Below are positions 23,397-31,408 of a stretch of 64,000 bases of DNA, piece after piece. The position numbers were made by a program, and so were the translations under genes. Under the pieces are notes generated by a model. That model made no database searches, was not told the DNA's origin, and saw only the letters and a program-made list of their open reading frames with translations. Each line of letters starts with the position of its first letter. Within the stretch, counting starts at the first letter, position 1. This DNA comes from Sutcliffiella horikoshii (lineage in GTDB: Bacteria > Bacillota > Bacilli > Bacillales > Bacillaceae_I): assembly GCA_001636495.1 (NCBI GenBank), contig KV440964.1, positions 1,442,666 to 1,506,665 on the forward strand, written 5' to 3'.

Positions 23397-24767
23397 ATGG
23401 GAGTAAAAGATAGCTTGCTTACAGATGAAATGATGGACACGATCATTGCCAATGCGTTTGAATGGATAGTGGTGGTCAATCATGAGGGCAATATCATTTA
23501 TATGAATGATAGTTATTGTGATTTTATAGGTGTGGATAATAAAGAGGTCATCGGCAAGCATGTGACGGAAGTAATAGAAAATACACGAATGCATGAAGTA
23601 GTAAAGACTGGTAAGGAAGAGCTGGCGGATCTTCAATTTATTAAAGGGAATTACATGATAGCCAACCGTGTGCCCATTTTCAATAAGAACAAGGAAGTGC
23701 TCGGAGCATATGGAACGGTCATCTTCCGGGATACAAGCGAATGGGACAAGATGAACAGCCACGTCAAAAGTATGCTTGGCCGGATACGGAACTATCTTCA
23801 GGAGTATGAGCAGCAGACTGGTGTGAAGTACACACTCGAGGATATTATCGGAAACTCCAAGCTTATCAGATTATTAAAAGATAAGGTGAAACAGATCGCT
23901 GCAAGCGATGTTTCCATTCTGATTAGGGGCGAGAGTGGAACAGGGAAGGAATTGTTTGCTCACAGCATCCATCAATTAAGCAACCGAAGTCAGATGCCTT
24001 TTATCAAATTGAATTGTGCGGCTATACCCGAACACCTCCTCGAGTCCGAATTGTTCGGTTATGAAGAAGGGGCATTTACTGGCGCTAAAAAAGGCGGAAA
24101 AAAGGGGAAATTCCTTCTAGCAGACGGCGGCACGCTTTTCCTTGATGAGATCGGAGACATGTCCCTACCCATGCAGATCAAACTATTGAGGGCATTGCAA
24201 GAAGGGGAAGTGGAACCGGTTGGTGCGATAAAGCCGGTACAGGTGAACGTTCGTGTCATTGCGGCGACCAACCGTCCATTGGAAAAGATGATGGAGGAGA
24301 AGCGATTCCGGGAAGACCTTTATTACAGGGTTCATGTCATCCCGTTTCATATCCCGTCCTTAAGAGAACGAACAGAGGATATTCCACAGCTTGTGGAGCA
24401 TTTCATCCAGAAGATATGTAAGCGGACCGGCAGGAGGGTTACGTCGGTCGCGGAGGATGCTTTGGTGGCATTGTCCCGATATCGGTGGCCGGGAAATATC
24501 CGGGAGCTGGAAAATGTCATCCAGGCAGCTGTTCACTTATCGACAGGCGAAAAGCTTACATTAGAGGCACTTCCAGATTACCTGACAGATTCATTCTCCA
24601 TCCCGATTGGATCCAAGCCATTAAAAGAAACATTGGAGGATGCTGAAAAGCAGGCCATCATTCAGACTTTGGAAAAATATCAAAATGATAAACTAGTGGC
24701 CGCTAAACAACTCGGCATCAGTAAATCAAGTCTCTATGAAAAGTTGAAGAAATACTCCATTCAATGA
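23397..24767 (+). CDS. Sigma-54-dependent activator, PAS-AAA+-Fis
   Basis: 456-residue enhancer-binding protein. A PAS sensor domain (about residues 15-115; VVVNHEGNIIYMNDSYCDFIG) is followed by AAA+ with Walker A GESGTGKE (178-185), the sigma-54 contact loop GAFTGA (225-230) and Walker B GGTLFLDE (244-251). The C-terminal Fis-type HTH is KQLGISKSSLYEKLKKY. The GAFTGA motif is intact, so it should open sigma-54 promoters. RBS GGAGGGG. It lies just upstream of a -24/-12 promoter and the permease/SDR pair, which it most likely activates through three adjacent palindromic sites. The ligand sensed by PAS is unknown. Confidence 0.93.
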   Translation: MGVKDSLLTDEMMDTIIANAFEWIVVVNHEGNIIYMNDSYCDFIGVDNKEVIGKHVTEVIENTRMHEVVKTGKEELADLQFIKGNYMIANRVPIFNKNKEVLGAYGTVIFRDTSEWDKMNSHVKSMLGRIRNYLQEYEQQTGVKYTLEDIIGNSKLIRLLKDKVKQIAASDVSILIRGESGTGKELFAHSIHQLSNRSQMPFIKLNCAAIPEHLLESELFGYEEGAFTGAKKGGKKGKFLLADGGTLFLDEIGDMSLPMQIKLLRALQEGEVEPVGAIKPVQVNVRVIAATNRPLEKMMEEKRFREDLYYRVHVIPFHIPSLRERTEDIPQLVEHFIQKICKRTGRRVTSVAEDALVALSRYRWPGNIRELENVIQAAVHLSTGEKLTLEALPDYLTDSFSIPIGSKPLKETLEDAEKQAIIQTLEKYQNDKLVAAKQLGISKSSLYEKLKKYSIQ

Positions 24768-24783
24768 ATATTTGTATAGTCAG

Positions 24784-24824
24784 GATTCCAGAAAGTCGGA
24801 AAGTGTTCCGGATTTCTGGAATCC
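24784..24824. terminator. Hairpin after the activator gene (terminator-like)
   Basis: GATTCCAGAAA-type 11-12-bp arms (from 24784 and ending 24824) flank an inner GGAA..TTCC pairing, and TTTATTTTG follows. It can end the activator transcript. The same bases form two of the three candidate activator sites, so the hairpin may have a double use. Confidence 0.55.
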
Positions 24825-24868
24825 TTTATTTTGTATGAGTCTGTCTTCTTTTGTCCAGAAATCCGGAA
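24786..24868. promoter_or_regulatory. Three candidate activator (UAS) sites
   Basis: Three 16-bp sites: TTCCAGAAAGTCGGAA at 24786-24801; TTCCGGATTTCTGGAA at 24806-24821 (the same site inverted); GTCCAGAAATCCGGAA at 24853-24868. All fit the imperfect palindrome TTCCNGANNTCNGGAA. Centres are 20 and 47 bp apart, and the nearest ends 42 bp before the -24 element. This is the expected place for a sigma-54 enhancer. Confidence 0.7.
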
Positions 24869-24910
24869 AAACTTTTTGTTCAAAATATTGAAACAATTAA
24901 CTTTACAAGT

Positions 24911-24926
24911 TGGCACGCTTCTTGCA
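24911..24926 (+). promoter_or_regulatory. Sigma-54 (-24/-12) promoter
   Basis: TGGCACG-N4-TTGCA at 24911-24926 matches the sigma-54 consensus exactly, with GG and GC 12 bp apart start to start. It lies about 85 bp before the GntP permease start. Confidence 0.92.
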
Positions 24927-25011
24927 ATGATAAGTTCGGAAGACAAAAATTAAGACGGTATTTGCTTACATATATATGTAAGCGTTTACCGTAATCGAGG
25001 GGGAAAGACAG

Positions 25012-26334
25012 ATGTGGAGCATGATTGGCCTTATCGGTGGTTTGGCATTATTGATTTTTTTAACGATGAGAGGCATGAACCTTCTTGTAGTAGGTCCACT
25101 GTCGGCACTATTTGTAGCACTTCTAAGTGGAATGCCATTATTTCCACAACTTGTGGCTGAGGGAGAAGTCAACTTTGTCAGTAGTTATATGGGCGGTTTC
25201 TCGTCCTTTGTAACATCCTGGTACCTGATGTTCTTGCTTGGTGCCATTTTTGGAAAGGTGATGGAGGATAGCGGAGCGGCGGATTCTGTATCCAAGCTGG
25301 TTGTTGATAAGCTTGGTATGCGTTTTGCGGTTCTGGCAATAGTTGCAGCGTGTGCGATTTTAACATACGGCGGAGTAAGCTTATTCGTTGTTGCATTCTC
25401 GGTCTATCCAATGGCAATCAGCTTGTTCAAGCAGGCAAACCTGCCGCGTCGATTCATTCCGGCAGCACTTGCGTTTGGTTCCGTAACTTTTACAATGACT
25501 TCAGCAGGATCACCGGAAATCCAGAACTGGATTCCAATCGAGTATTTAGGCACAAGCCCATATGCGGGTTGGGAAGTAAGTGCACTAGTTGCAGTGTTCA
25601 TGATGATTTTCGGTTATTGGTGGTTGAAACGTATGATTTCCAAAGCAGTTGGGCGTGGTGAGACGTTTGTCTCTAGAGATAGCGACCCTACTATAGACGG
25701 AGAAAGACCACTTCCTAATCCGTTCTTAAGTTTTATCCCGTTAGCAGTAGTATTAATTATCTCATTCATTTTCCATGATGATTTAAAACAATCAGCATTA
25801 ATCATTGCATTACTTGGTGGTATCATCACCACTTACATTCTTGGCAGAAAATACTTCAAAAATTTCTGGAATGCCATCTCCGAAGGGACGATGGGTGCTT
25901 TGATTGCCATTGGTAACACGGCGGCAGTTGTCGGATTCGGTGGAGTTGCCAAGGCGGTTCCGGCTTTTGGAACGGTCGTTGAAGCAATGACTAATATCCC
26001 GGGCAGCCCGCTTATCGGTGCGGCAATCGCTGTCAGCGTCATCGCAGGTATGACGGGATCCGCTTCTGGTGGCCAGGTAATTGCCCTGCCGTTGATTGCC
26101 CCTCATTATATTGATATGGGAGTCAATCCAGAGGCACTTCACCGAACCGTTGCCATTTCATCTGGTGCACTCGACTCCTTGCCACATAACGGTTATGTGG
26201 TAACGACTGTCCGTGCAATCTGTGGAGAGACACATCAGGCGGCATATGGTCCAGTTGCAGCAGTGACGGTCATCGTTCCGTTAATCGGATTGGCATTGGC
26301 TATCGCGTTGTTCTCTATGGGTCTAGGAATCTAA
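25012..26334 (+). CDS. GntP-family permease
   Basis: 440-residue membrane protein with about 12 hydrophobic helices in the GntP (gluconate/H+ symporter) family. GAIFGKVMEDSGAADSVSKLVVDKLG and LTYGGVSLFVVAFSVYP are typical, as are the pseudo-repeat segment SAGSPEIQNWIPI and the C-terminal GMTGSASGGQVIALPLI. It is closest in layout to B. subtilis YxjC, which travels with a 3-hydroxybutyrate dehydrogenase and CoA transferase genes. Probable substrate is a short hydroxy or keto acid; not proven. RBS GAGGGGGAAAG. It is under the sigma-54 promoter and is followed 27 bp later by the SDR. Confidence 0.88.
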   Translation: MWSMIGLIGGLALLIFLTMRGMNLLVVGPLSALFVALLSGMPLFPQLVAEGEVNFVSSYMGGFSSFVTSWYLMFLLGAIFGKVMEDSGAADSVSKLVVDKLGMRFAVLAIVAACAILTYGGVSLFVVAFSVYPMAISLFKQANLPRRFIPAALAFGSVTFTMTSAGSPEIQNWIPIEYLGTSPYAGWEVSALVAVFMMIFGYWWLKRMISKAVGRGETFVSRDSDPTIDGERPLPNPFLSFIPLAVVLIISFIFHDDLKQSALIIALLGGIITTYILGRKYFKNFWNAISEGTMGALIAIGNTAAVVGFGGVAKAVPAFGTVVEAMTNIPGSPLIGAAIAVSVIAGMTGSASGGQVIALPLIAPHYIDMGVNPEALHRTVAISSGALDSLPHNGYVVTTVRAICGETHQAAYGPVAAVTVIVPLIGLALAIALFSMGLGI

Positions 26335-26361
26335 TAACGGTTGAGAAGGGAGATTGGAGCA

Positions 26362-27138
26362 TTGGTTAAAGATAAAGTTGTTCTCATCACGGGAGCAGCC
26401 CAAGGAATAGGGTACGAAATAGGAAAACAGTTTGCCGAAGCGGGAGCCAAGGTTGTACTGACAGATCTGAATGAAGAGAATGTTGTAGAGGCGGGAGAAG
26501 GTTTGAACCGCCTCGGGTTGACGGCACGAGGTTTACGTTGTGATGTTACCTCGGAAGAAGAGTTGAAATTCGTGATCGATGCAACGGTCGCTGAGTTCGG
26601 TCGGCTAGACGTACTGATCAACAATGCAGGACTGCAATATGTATCCATGTTGGAGGACTTTCCGACTGAAAAGTTCGAGCTGCTTACTCGCGTGATGCTT
26701 GTTGCTCCTTTTGTCGCGACAAAGCATGCCTTTCCAGTGATGAAAGCTCAAGGATTTGGACGAATTTTAAATATGGCCTCCATTAACGGCTTGGTCGGTT
26801 TTGCCGGGAAAGCTGCCTACAATAGTGCCAAGCATGGAGTCATTGGGTTGACGAAGGTTTCGGCTCTGGAAGGAGCAACGAACGGGATTACCGTAAATGC
26901 GATTTGTCCGGGGTATGTGGATACGCCTCTCGTTCGTAATCAGCTGAAGGATTTGGCGGAAACGAGAAATGTTGCATTGGAGAAGGTGTTAGAAGAGGTC
27001 ATCTATCCACTGGTTCCACAGCGCAGACTGTTAGAAGTAAAGGAAATCGCTGATTACGCGATGTTCTTAAGCAGTGATGCGGCTGGTGGAGTTACAGGCC
27101 AGGCAGTGGTTATTGATGGTGGTTATACGGTGCAATGA
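26362..27138 (+). CDS. SDR, 3-hydroxybutyrate dehydrogenase-like
   Basis: 258-residue short-chain dehydrogenase. NAD-binding TGAAQGIG is at residues 10-17, NNAG follows in mid-sequence, Ser in NMASING and the catalytic Tyr/Lys in YNSAKHG. It has the CPGYVDTPLVRNQ motif and ends GQAVVIDGGYTVQ as D-beta-hydroxybutyrate dehydrogenases do. Reaction: 3-hydroxybutyrate + NAD to acetoacetate + NADH. The start is TTG at 26362 with AAGGGAG ten bases ahead, giving the family's MVKDKVVLITG start; the frame continues to a TTG at 26341. No acetoacetyl-CoA transferase (ScoAB) follows, unlike B. subtilis yxjC-F. Confidence 0.87.
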   Translation: MVKDKVVLITGAAQGIGYEIGKQFAEAGAKVVLTDLNEENVVEAGEGLNRLGLTARGLRCDVTSEEELKFVIDATVAEFGRLDVLINNAGLQYVSMLEDFPTEKFELLTRVMLVAPFVATKHAFPVMKAQGFGRILNMASINGLVGFAGKAAYNSAKHGVIGLTKVSALEGATNGITVNAICPGYVDTPLVRNQLKDLAETRNVALEKVLEEVIYPLVPQRRLLEVKEIADYAMFLSSDAAGGVTGQAVVIDGGYTVQ

Positions 27139-27153
27139 TGTTTTGATATTAGG

Positions 27154-27202
27154 AAGTCTCAGGGTACCACTCTCTTTAAGGCAGAGTGGACCTGGGACTT
27201 TT
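27154..27202 (+). terminator. Terminator of the GntP-SDR operon
   Basis: Long imperfect hairpin: AAGTCTCAGG..ACCACTCT (from 27154) pairs with AGAGTGG..CCTGGGACTT (to 27200), followed by TT and an AT-rich stretch. Confidence 0.75.
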
Positions 27203-27233
27203 AAACTCTAATAAAATAAATGTCGAAAATTAA

Positions 27234-27313
27234 ATCAAATATTTTTGATTTAATTAGTTGCATATTTTTTCCTCTGAACATATACTGAAAGTAATTAATC
27301 AATAAAATTTGAT
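27234..27313. promoter_or_regulatory. Promoter flanked by two identical-type palindromic operators
   Basis: A sigma-A promoter TTGCAT (27258-27263), N17, TATACT (27281-27286) is bracketed by two palindromes of form ATCAA-N6-TTGAT at 27234-27249 and 27298-27313. A third copy lies at 27541-27556 before the next gene. The design (short AT-rich palindromes over the promoter) resembles operators of ArsR/SmtB-type metal-responsive repressors; the regulator itself is not in the window. Confidence 0.7.
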
Positions 27314-27334
27314 TTATAAAAGGGAGGGGAAAAC

Positions 27335-27526
27335 ATGAACACACATCCTTATACACTATCAAAATTGAACGAACAAAGATTAGAGAGCTTACAGCATGAC
27401 AGCCGCTTGGCGATATCTTCAAAAGGGAGAAGAGAAAACTTCATCAGCAAACTGCAAAACCTATATGGCCAAGTAATCAAACAAAACCAGAATCAACAAC
27501 AAGATCCATGCTGTGCACAAAACTAG
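27335..27526 (+). CDS. 63-residue protein with C-terminal Cys-Cys
   Basis: Small hydrophilic protein (MNTHPYTLSKLNEQRLESL start) predicted helical, ending QQQDPCCAQN with a vicinal Cys pair. RBS GGGAGGGG eight bases ahead and a good promoter with operator-like palindromes upstream support it as a real gene. No family recognised. The second small gene downstream also carries Cys-Cys pairs, suggesting a shared metal, metalloid or redox theme. Confidence 0.65.
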   Translation: MNTHPYTLSKLNEQRLESLQHDSRLAISSKGRRENFISKLQNLYGQVIKQNQNQQQDPCCAQN

Positions 27527-27540
27527 TTTTTGGAATTTTA

Positions 27541-27556
27541 ATCAAAAAATATTGAT
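27541..27556. promoter_or_regulatory. Third ATCAA-N6-TTGAT palindrome
   Basis: ATCAAAAAATATTGAT, the same 16-bp palindrome type as at 27234 and 27298, 24 bp before the ATG of the 47-residue Cys-rich protein. Confidence 0.65.
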
Positions 27557-27579
27557 TTAATGTTAAAGGAGGAAAAGTC

Positions 27580-27723
27580 ATGTTCTCATTTTTAAAGAAG
27601 AAAGAAGCCAACTGTTGTGGTTTGGAAATTATCGAAGTGAAAGAGGGCCAGACATGTTGTGAAGAAGCTGAAACAGAGGATTGCTGCAATGAAAGCCAGA
27701 ACGAAAAGGAAACTTGCTGCTAA
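27580..27723 (+). CDS. 47-residue Cys-Cys-rich mini-protein
   Basis: Tiny acidic protein: MFSFLKKKEANCCGLEIIEV, then a segment with TCC, DCC and a terminal TCC. Four vicinal Cys pairs are spread over 47 residues, a pattern expected for thiol coordination of As(III), Cd, Zn or Cu(I). The RBS AAAGGAGG is excellent and a palindromic operator-like site precedes. It is similar in kind to short CC-tail peptides seen near arsenic or metal resistance genes; no ars gene is in the window. Function inferred only. Confidence 0.68.
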   Translation: MFSFLKKKEANCCGLEIIEVKEGQTCCEEAETEDCCNESQNEKETCC

Positions 27724-27778
27724 AGTGCCATTGAATACTTTTCCTGAAAACGTTCATAATGAATAGTGAAAATACCCC

Positions 27779-27807
27779 TTGCAGTTTTCCAGTAAATTCA
27801 TTACAAT
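27779..27807 (+). promoter_or_regulatory. Promoter of the leuS T-box transcript
   Basis: TTGCAG (27779-27784), N17, TACAAT (27802-27807). Transcription would start about 25 bp before the T-box stem I. Confidence 0.65.
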
Positions 27808-27831
27808 ACAAACTAACAACTAAAACTTATA

Positions 27832-28086
27832 CGTTGAAAAGGATCAGTAGTGGACGAAACGAGCATAGAGAGTTGACGGGTGGTGGAAGTCAACAAACGA
27901 TCGGACATGAACTCGCCTTGGAGTAGCAAGTGTGAACCCTTCATTTTGAAGGCAGTAATATTTCGCCGTATCATCCGCGTTAAGGATTCGAGTGATTGTC
28001 ATGGTCAGACGTGACAATAATCTGGGTGGTACCGCGGTAGGTTATGTATATTCAAACCTCTCGTCCCTTTATTGGGATGAGGGGTT
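27832..28086 (+). promoter_or_regulatory. T-box riboswitch, leucine specific
   Basis: Complete T-box leader. The T-box sequence GGGTGGTACCGCGG is at 28024-28037. Stem I carries a Leu specifier CTC at 27912-27914 in GAACTCGCC, with AGTAGCAAG near it. The terminator stem is AACCTCTCGTCCC (28055-28067) / GGGATGAGGGGTT (28074-28086). Uncharged tRNA-Leu would stabilise the antiterminator and permit leuS expression. It accounts for most of the 27724-28122 gap. Confidence 0.93.
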
Positions 28087-28122
28087 ATTTGTATTTATTT
28101 GAGTTAACAGGAGGAAAAGAAG

Positions 28123-30540
28123 ATGTCATTTCAACACCAGTCCATTGAACAAAAATGGCAAAAGTATTGGGAAGAAAACAAAACATTTAAAACGCATGAA
28201 GAAAAAGGGAAAGAAAAGTTCTATGCATTAGATATGTTCCCTTACCCGTCCGGAGCAGGCCTTCACGTAGGTCACCCGGAAGGTTACACAGCAACAGATA
28301 TCCTTTCCCGCATGAAGCGTATGCAAGGACAAAACGTCCTTCATCCAATGGGGTGGGATGCATTCGGTCTACCTGCAGAGCAATATGCTTTGGACACAGG
28401 AAACGACCCAGCGGAATTCACGGAGCAAAACATCAACACATTCCGCAGACAAATCAAGTCCCTAGGTTTCTCTTATGACTGGGATCGCGAAGTAAACACA
28501 ACAGATCCTGAGTACTATAAATGGACACAATGGATTTTCTTGAAGCTTTACGAAAAAGGCTTGGCATATGTAGATGAAGTGCCTGTAAACTGGTGCCCTG
28601 CACTTGGTACGGTATTAGCAAACGAAGAAGTAATCGACGGGAAATCCGAGCGTGGCGGACACCCGGTGGAACGCCGCCCAATGCGTCAATGGATCCTTAG
28701 AATCACAGAATACGCAGACCGTCTTCTTGAGGATTTAAATGACCTTGATTGGCCTGAAAGCTTAAAAGATATGCAGCGTAACTGGATCGGCCGTTCTGAA
28801 GGTGCGAATGTACACTTCACCATTGATGGAACGAGTGAGAACTTCACCGTTTTCACCACTCGTCCGGATACACTTTTCGGTGCGACTTATGCGGTATTAG
28901 CTCCTGAGCATCCATTAGTGAAAAAAATTACAACCGATAATCAACGTGAGGCAGTAGAAGCATATATCACAAAAGTTCAAAGCAAAAGCGACTTGGAACG
29001 TACGGAGCTTTCCAAAGAAAAGTCAGGCGAATTCACTGGTGCATTCGCAGTAAACCCAGCAAACGGCGAGAAATTGCCAATCTGGATTGCCGACTACGTG
29101 TTGATGAGCTACGGTACTGGTGCCATCATGGCAGTACCTGCGCATGACGAGCGCGATTGGGAATTCGCAACGAAATTCGAGCTTCCGATTGTAGAAGTAG
29201 TGGCAGGTGGCGATGTTTCCAAAGAGGCTTACACTGGTGACGGTGAGCACGTTAACTCCGATTTCTTGAACGGTCTTGGAAAAGAAGAAGCAATCTCCAA
29301 CATGATTGAATGGTTAGCTGCCAATGAAAAAGGCGAAAAGAAAATATCCTACCGCCTTCGCGACTGGTTGTTCAGCCGTCAGCGCTACTGGGGCGAGCCG
29401 ATTCCAATCATACATTGGGAAGATGGCACAACCACAGCGGTTCCGGAAGATCAGCTTCCACTCGTACTACCAAAAACAACGGAAATCCGTCCATCCGGTA
29501 CAGGTGAATCCCCGCTTGCTGCCATTGAGGACTGGGTAAATGTCGTAGATCCTGAGACAGGCAAAAAAGGCCGACGTGAAACAAACACGATGCCGCAATG
29601 GGGTGGAAGCTGCTGGTACTACTTGCGCTACATCGACCCGAAAAACAGCGAACAGCTTGCAGACCCTGAAAAACTAAAAGAATGGTTGCCGGTTGACATC
29701 TACATCGGAGGAGCAGAGCATGCCGTACTTCACTTGCTATACGCTCGCTTCTGGCACAAATTCTTGTACGATATCGGTGTGGTTCCAACAAAAGAGCCAT
29801 TCCAAAAGCTTTTCAACCAAGGAATGATCCTTGGCGAAAATAACGAAAAAATGAGTAAATCCAAAGGGAATGTCGTAAACCCAGATCACATCGTGGAATC
29901 TCACGGTGCCGACACCCTTCGTCTTTATGAAATGTTCATGGGTCCACTTGAAGCGTCCATCGCCTGGTCCACAAACGGACTTGACGGATCCCGCCGCTTC
30001 CTTGACCGCGTTTGGAGATTGTTTGTAGAAGAAAACGGCAAGTTAAGCTCCAAAATTGCAGAAGTGACAGAAGAGGATACACTTGAGAAAACGTACCACG
30101 CTACTGTGAAAAAAGTAACGGAAGACTACGAGGGCTTACGCTTCAACACAGCGATTTCTCAAATGATGGTATTCATCAATGAAGCTTACAAAGCGGACAC
30201 CATTGCGAAAGATTATGTAGAAGGTTTCGTAAAAATGCTTTCTCCGATCTGCCCTCATATCGCTGAGGAACTTTGGGAGAAACTAGGCAACGAAGGAACC
30301 ATCACATACGCTGCGTGGCCAACATTCGATGAATCCAAACTTGTAGAAGATGAAGTCGAAATCGTTGTCCAAGTGAACGGTAAACTAAAAGCGAAACTTT
30401 ATGTTCCATCCGACGCTACACGCGAAAAAATGGAAGAGATCGCCCTTGCTGATGACGCTGTGAAAGAAAGCATCGAAGGCAAGACAGTACGCAAAGTCAT
30501 CGCTGTTCCAGGGAAACTTGTGAACATCGTCGCGAACTAA
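28123..30540 (+). CDS. leuS: Leucyl-tRNA synthetase
   Basis: 805-residue class I synthetase. The HIGH motif is HVGH (residues 48-51), the KMSKS motif is KMSKS (576-580), and the CP1 editing domain contains the [11 protein letters not shown] threonine-rich region and the PAHDERD segment. The C-terminal domain ends [17 protein letters not shown]. It charges tRNA-Leu in the cytoplasm. Length matches Bacillus LeuS. RBS AGGAGGAAAAG. Controlled by the upstream T-box; a strong terminator follows. Confidence 0.98.
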   Translation: MSFQHQSIEQKWQKYWEENKTFKTHEEKGKEKFYALDMFPYPSGAGLHVGHPEGYTATDILSRMKRMQGQNVLHPMGWDAFGLPAEQYALDTGNDPAEFTEQNINTFRRQIKSLGFSYDWDREVNTTDPEYYKWTQWIFLKLYEKGLAYVDEVPVNWCPALGTVLANEEVIDGKSERGGHPVERRPMRQWILRITEYADRLLEDLNDLDWPESLKDMQRNWIGRSEGANVHFTIDGTSENFTVFTTRPDTLFGATYAVLAPEHPLVKKITTDNQREAVEAYITKVQSKSDLERTELSKEKSGEFTGAFAVNPANGEKLPIWIADYVLMSYGTGAIMAVPAHDERDWEFATKFELPIVEVVAGGDVSKEAYTGDGEHVNSDFLNGLGKEEAISNMIEWLAANEKGEKKISYRLRDWLFSRQRYWGEPIPIIHWEDGTTTAVPEDQLPLVLPKTTEIRPSGTGESPLAAIEDWVNVVDPETGKKGRRETNTMPQWGGSCWYYLRYIDPKNSEQLADPEKLKEWLPVDIYIGGAEHAVLHLLYARFWHKFLYDIGVVPTKEPFQKLFNQGMILGENNEKMSKSKGNVVNPDHIVESHGADTLRLYEMFMGPLEASIAWSTNGLDGSRRFLDRVWRLFVEENGKLSSKIAEVTEEDTLEKTYHATVKKVTEDYEGLRFNTAISQMMVFINEAYKADTIAKDYVEGFVKMLSPICPHIAEELWEKLGNEGTITYAAWPTFDESKLVEDEVEIVVQVNGKLKAKLYVPSDATREKMEEIALADDAVKESIEGKTVRKVIAVPGKLVNIVAN

Positions 30541-30555
30541 TCAATTTGTGTAAAG

Positions 30556-30600
30556 AAACAAGGCTGCCATCGTCCGAATTGGCAGTCTTGTTTTCTTTTT
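30556..30600 (+). terminator. Intrinsic terminator after leuS
   Basis: AAACAAGGCTGCCA (30556-30569) pairs with TGGCAGTCTTGTTT (30580-30593, one G-U), then TCTTTTT. Confidence 0.9.
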
Positions 30601-30652
30601 GTTAAAATAGAGGTAATTAGCTTTACACTACATAGAATCGAGGTTTTCACAC

Positions 30653-30958
30653 ATGTCAGAGATCCAAACAATTACGACTGATGAGTTAAAAAAGAAGCTA
30701 GACGCTGGCGAAGAACTATACCTAGTCGACGTACGCGAAGACGAAGAAACCGAGATGGGCAAAATCAAACAAGCAGCACACATCCGCATGGGTGATGTCC
30801 CAGAAAACCTAGACAAACTCGACAAAGACAAAGAATACATCATTATCTGCCGCTCCGGACGCCGCAGCGAAAATGTCTGCCACTACCTACAAGACCAAGG
30901 CTACAAAGTCCGCAACATGGAAGGCGGCATGCTAGAGTGGGAAGGCGAAACGGAATAA
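30653..30958 (+). CDS. ytwF: Rhodanese-like protein YtwF
   Basis: 101-residue single rhodanese domain: LYLVDVREDEETEMGKIKQA, then the active-site loop CRSGRRS with catalytic Cys in ICRSGRRSENV and the closing LQDQGYKVRNMEGGMLEW. It is a possible sulfur-carrier or persulfide-handling protein. It is next to leuS as ytwF is in B. subtilis. Function of this stand-alone class is not settled. Confidence 0.88.
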   Translation: MSEIQTITTDELKKKLDAGEELYLVDVREDEETEMGKIKQAAHIRMGDVPENLDKLDKDKEYIIICRSGRRSENVCHYLQDQGYKVRNMEGGMLEWEGETE

Positions 30959-30969
30959 TTTGATTTAGA

Positions 30970-31015
30970 CCACTGACCAGTGGGCGAGGAATAGGCCGCT
31001 GGTTGGTGGTTTTTT
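30970..31015 (+). terminator. Terminator after ytwF
   Basis: CCACTGACCAG (30970-30980) pairs with CTGGTTGGTGG (30999-31009, two G-U pairs) and six T follow. Confidence 0.75.
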
Positions 31016-31027
31016 GATTTGGGGATT

Positions 31028-31158
31028 GGTTTTACTAAAAGTAGGTAACTTGGGGTAGAGGTTTGGATTTTGAGGTTTTTCTGAAAATAGGTAGCTGTAG
31101 TTAAGGTTTGGATTTTTGGTTTTACTAAAAGTAGGTAATTGGGGGTTAGAAGTGGGGA
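31028..31158. repeat. Three imperfect ~45-bp tandem repeats
   Basis: Units begin with GGTTTTACTAAAAGTAGGTAA (first 20 nt) or close variants at 31028, 31074 and 31118 (46, 44 and about 41 bp). GGTTTGGATTTT ends the first two. Units 1 and 3 are closer to each other than to unit 2. They are G/T-rich on the plus strand and have no RBS-preceded reading frame. They lie in the 30959-31408 gap, next to repeat array B. Confidence 0.75.
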
Positions 31159-31187
31159 ACTGAAAGAACTTTTCATTCCGGAATCCG

Positions 31188-31283
31188 AAATATCACAATA
31201 GCTGTTGAAAAAGTTACAATGGATAACAAAAAAGTCACAATCAACTCCAAAAAAGTTACAATAGCGCTCAGAAAAGTTACAAT
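31188..31283. repeat. Array of 12-bp cores at 21-bp period, array B
   Basis: Cores (AAATATCACAAT, AAAAGTTACAAT, AAAAGTCACAAT, then AAAAGTTACAAT twice) start at 31188, 31209, 31230, 31251 and 31272, exactly 21 bp apart, with unrelated 9-bp spacers. Same core and period as array A at 7976-8091, 23 kb away. It ends 125 bp before the NERD gene. Confidence 0.87.
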
Positions 31284-31408
31284 CATAGCAGAAGTGAAAT
31301 TCATCCTGATTTGTTCAGCAATTTCACCGAAATTTATTCCGTTGAAAAAGAAGGAATTTTGTAGAATGATGTCAAATAGTAATTACATACCAAAGTAGAG
31401 GTGATCTT

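Noticed and set aside
30901-31176. 91-aa minus-strand frame with two SYLLLVKP/NYLLLVKP-like segments
   Set aside because: Repeats in the frame mirror the DNA tandem repeats; it overlaps ytwF and its terminator and has no RBS.
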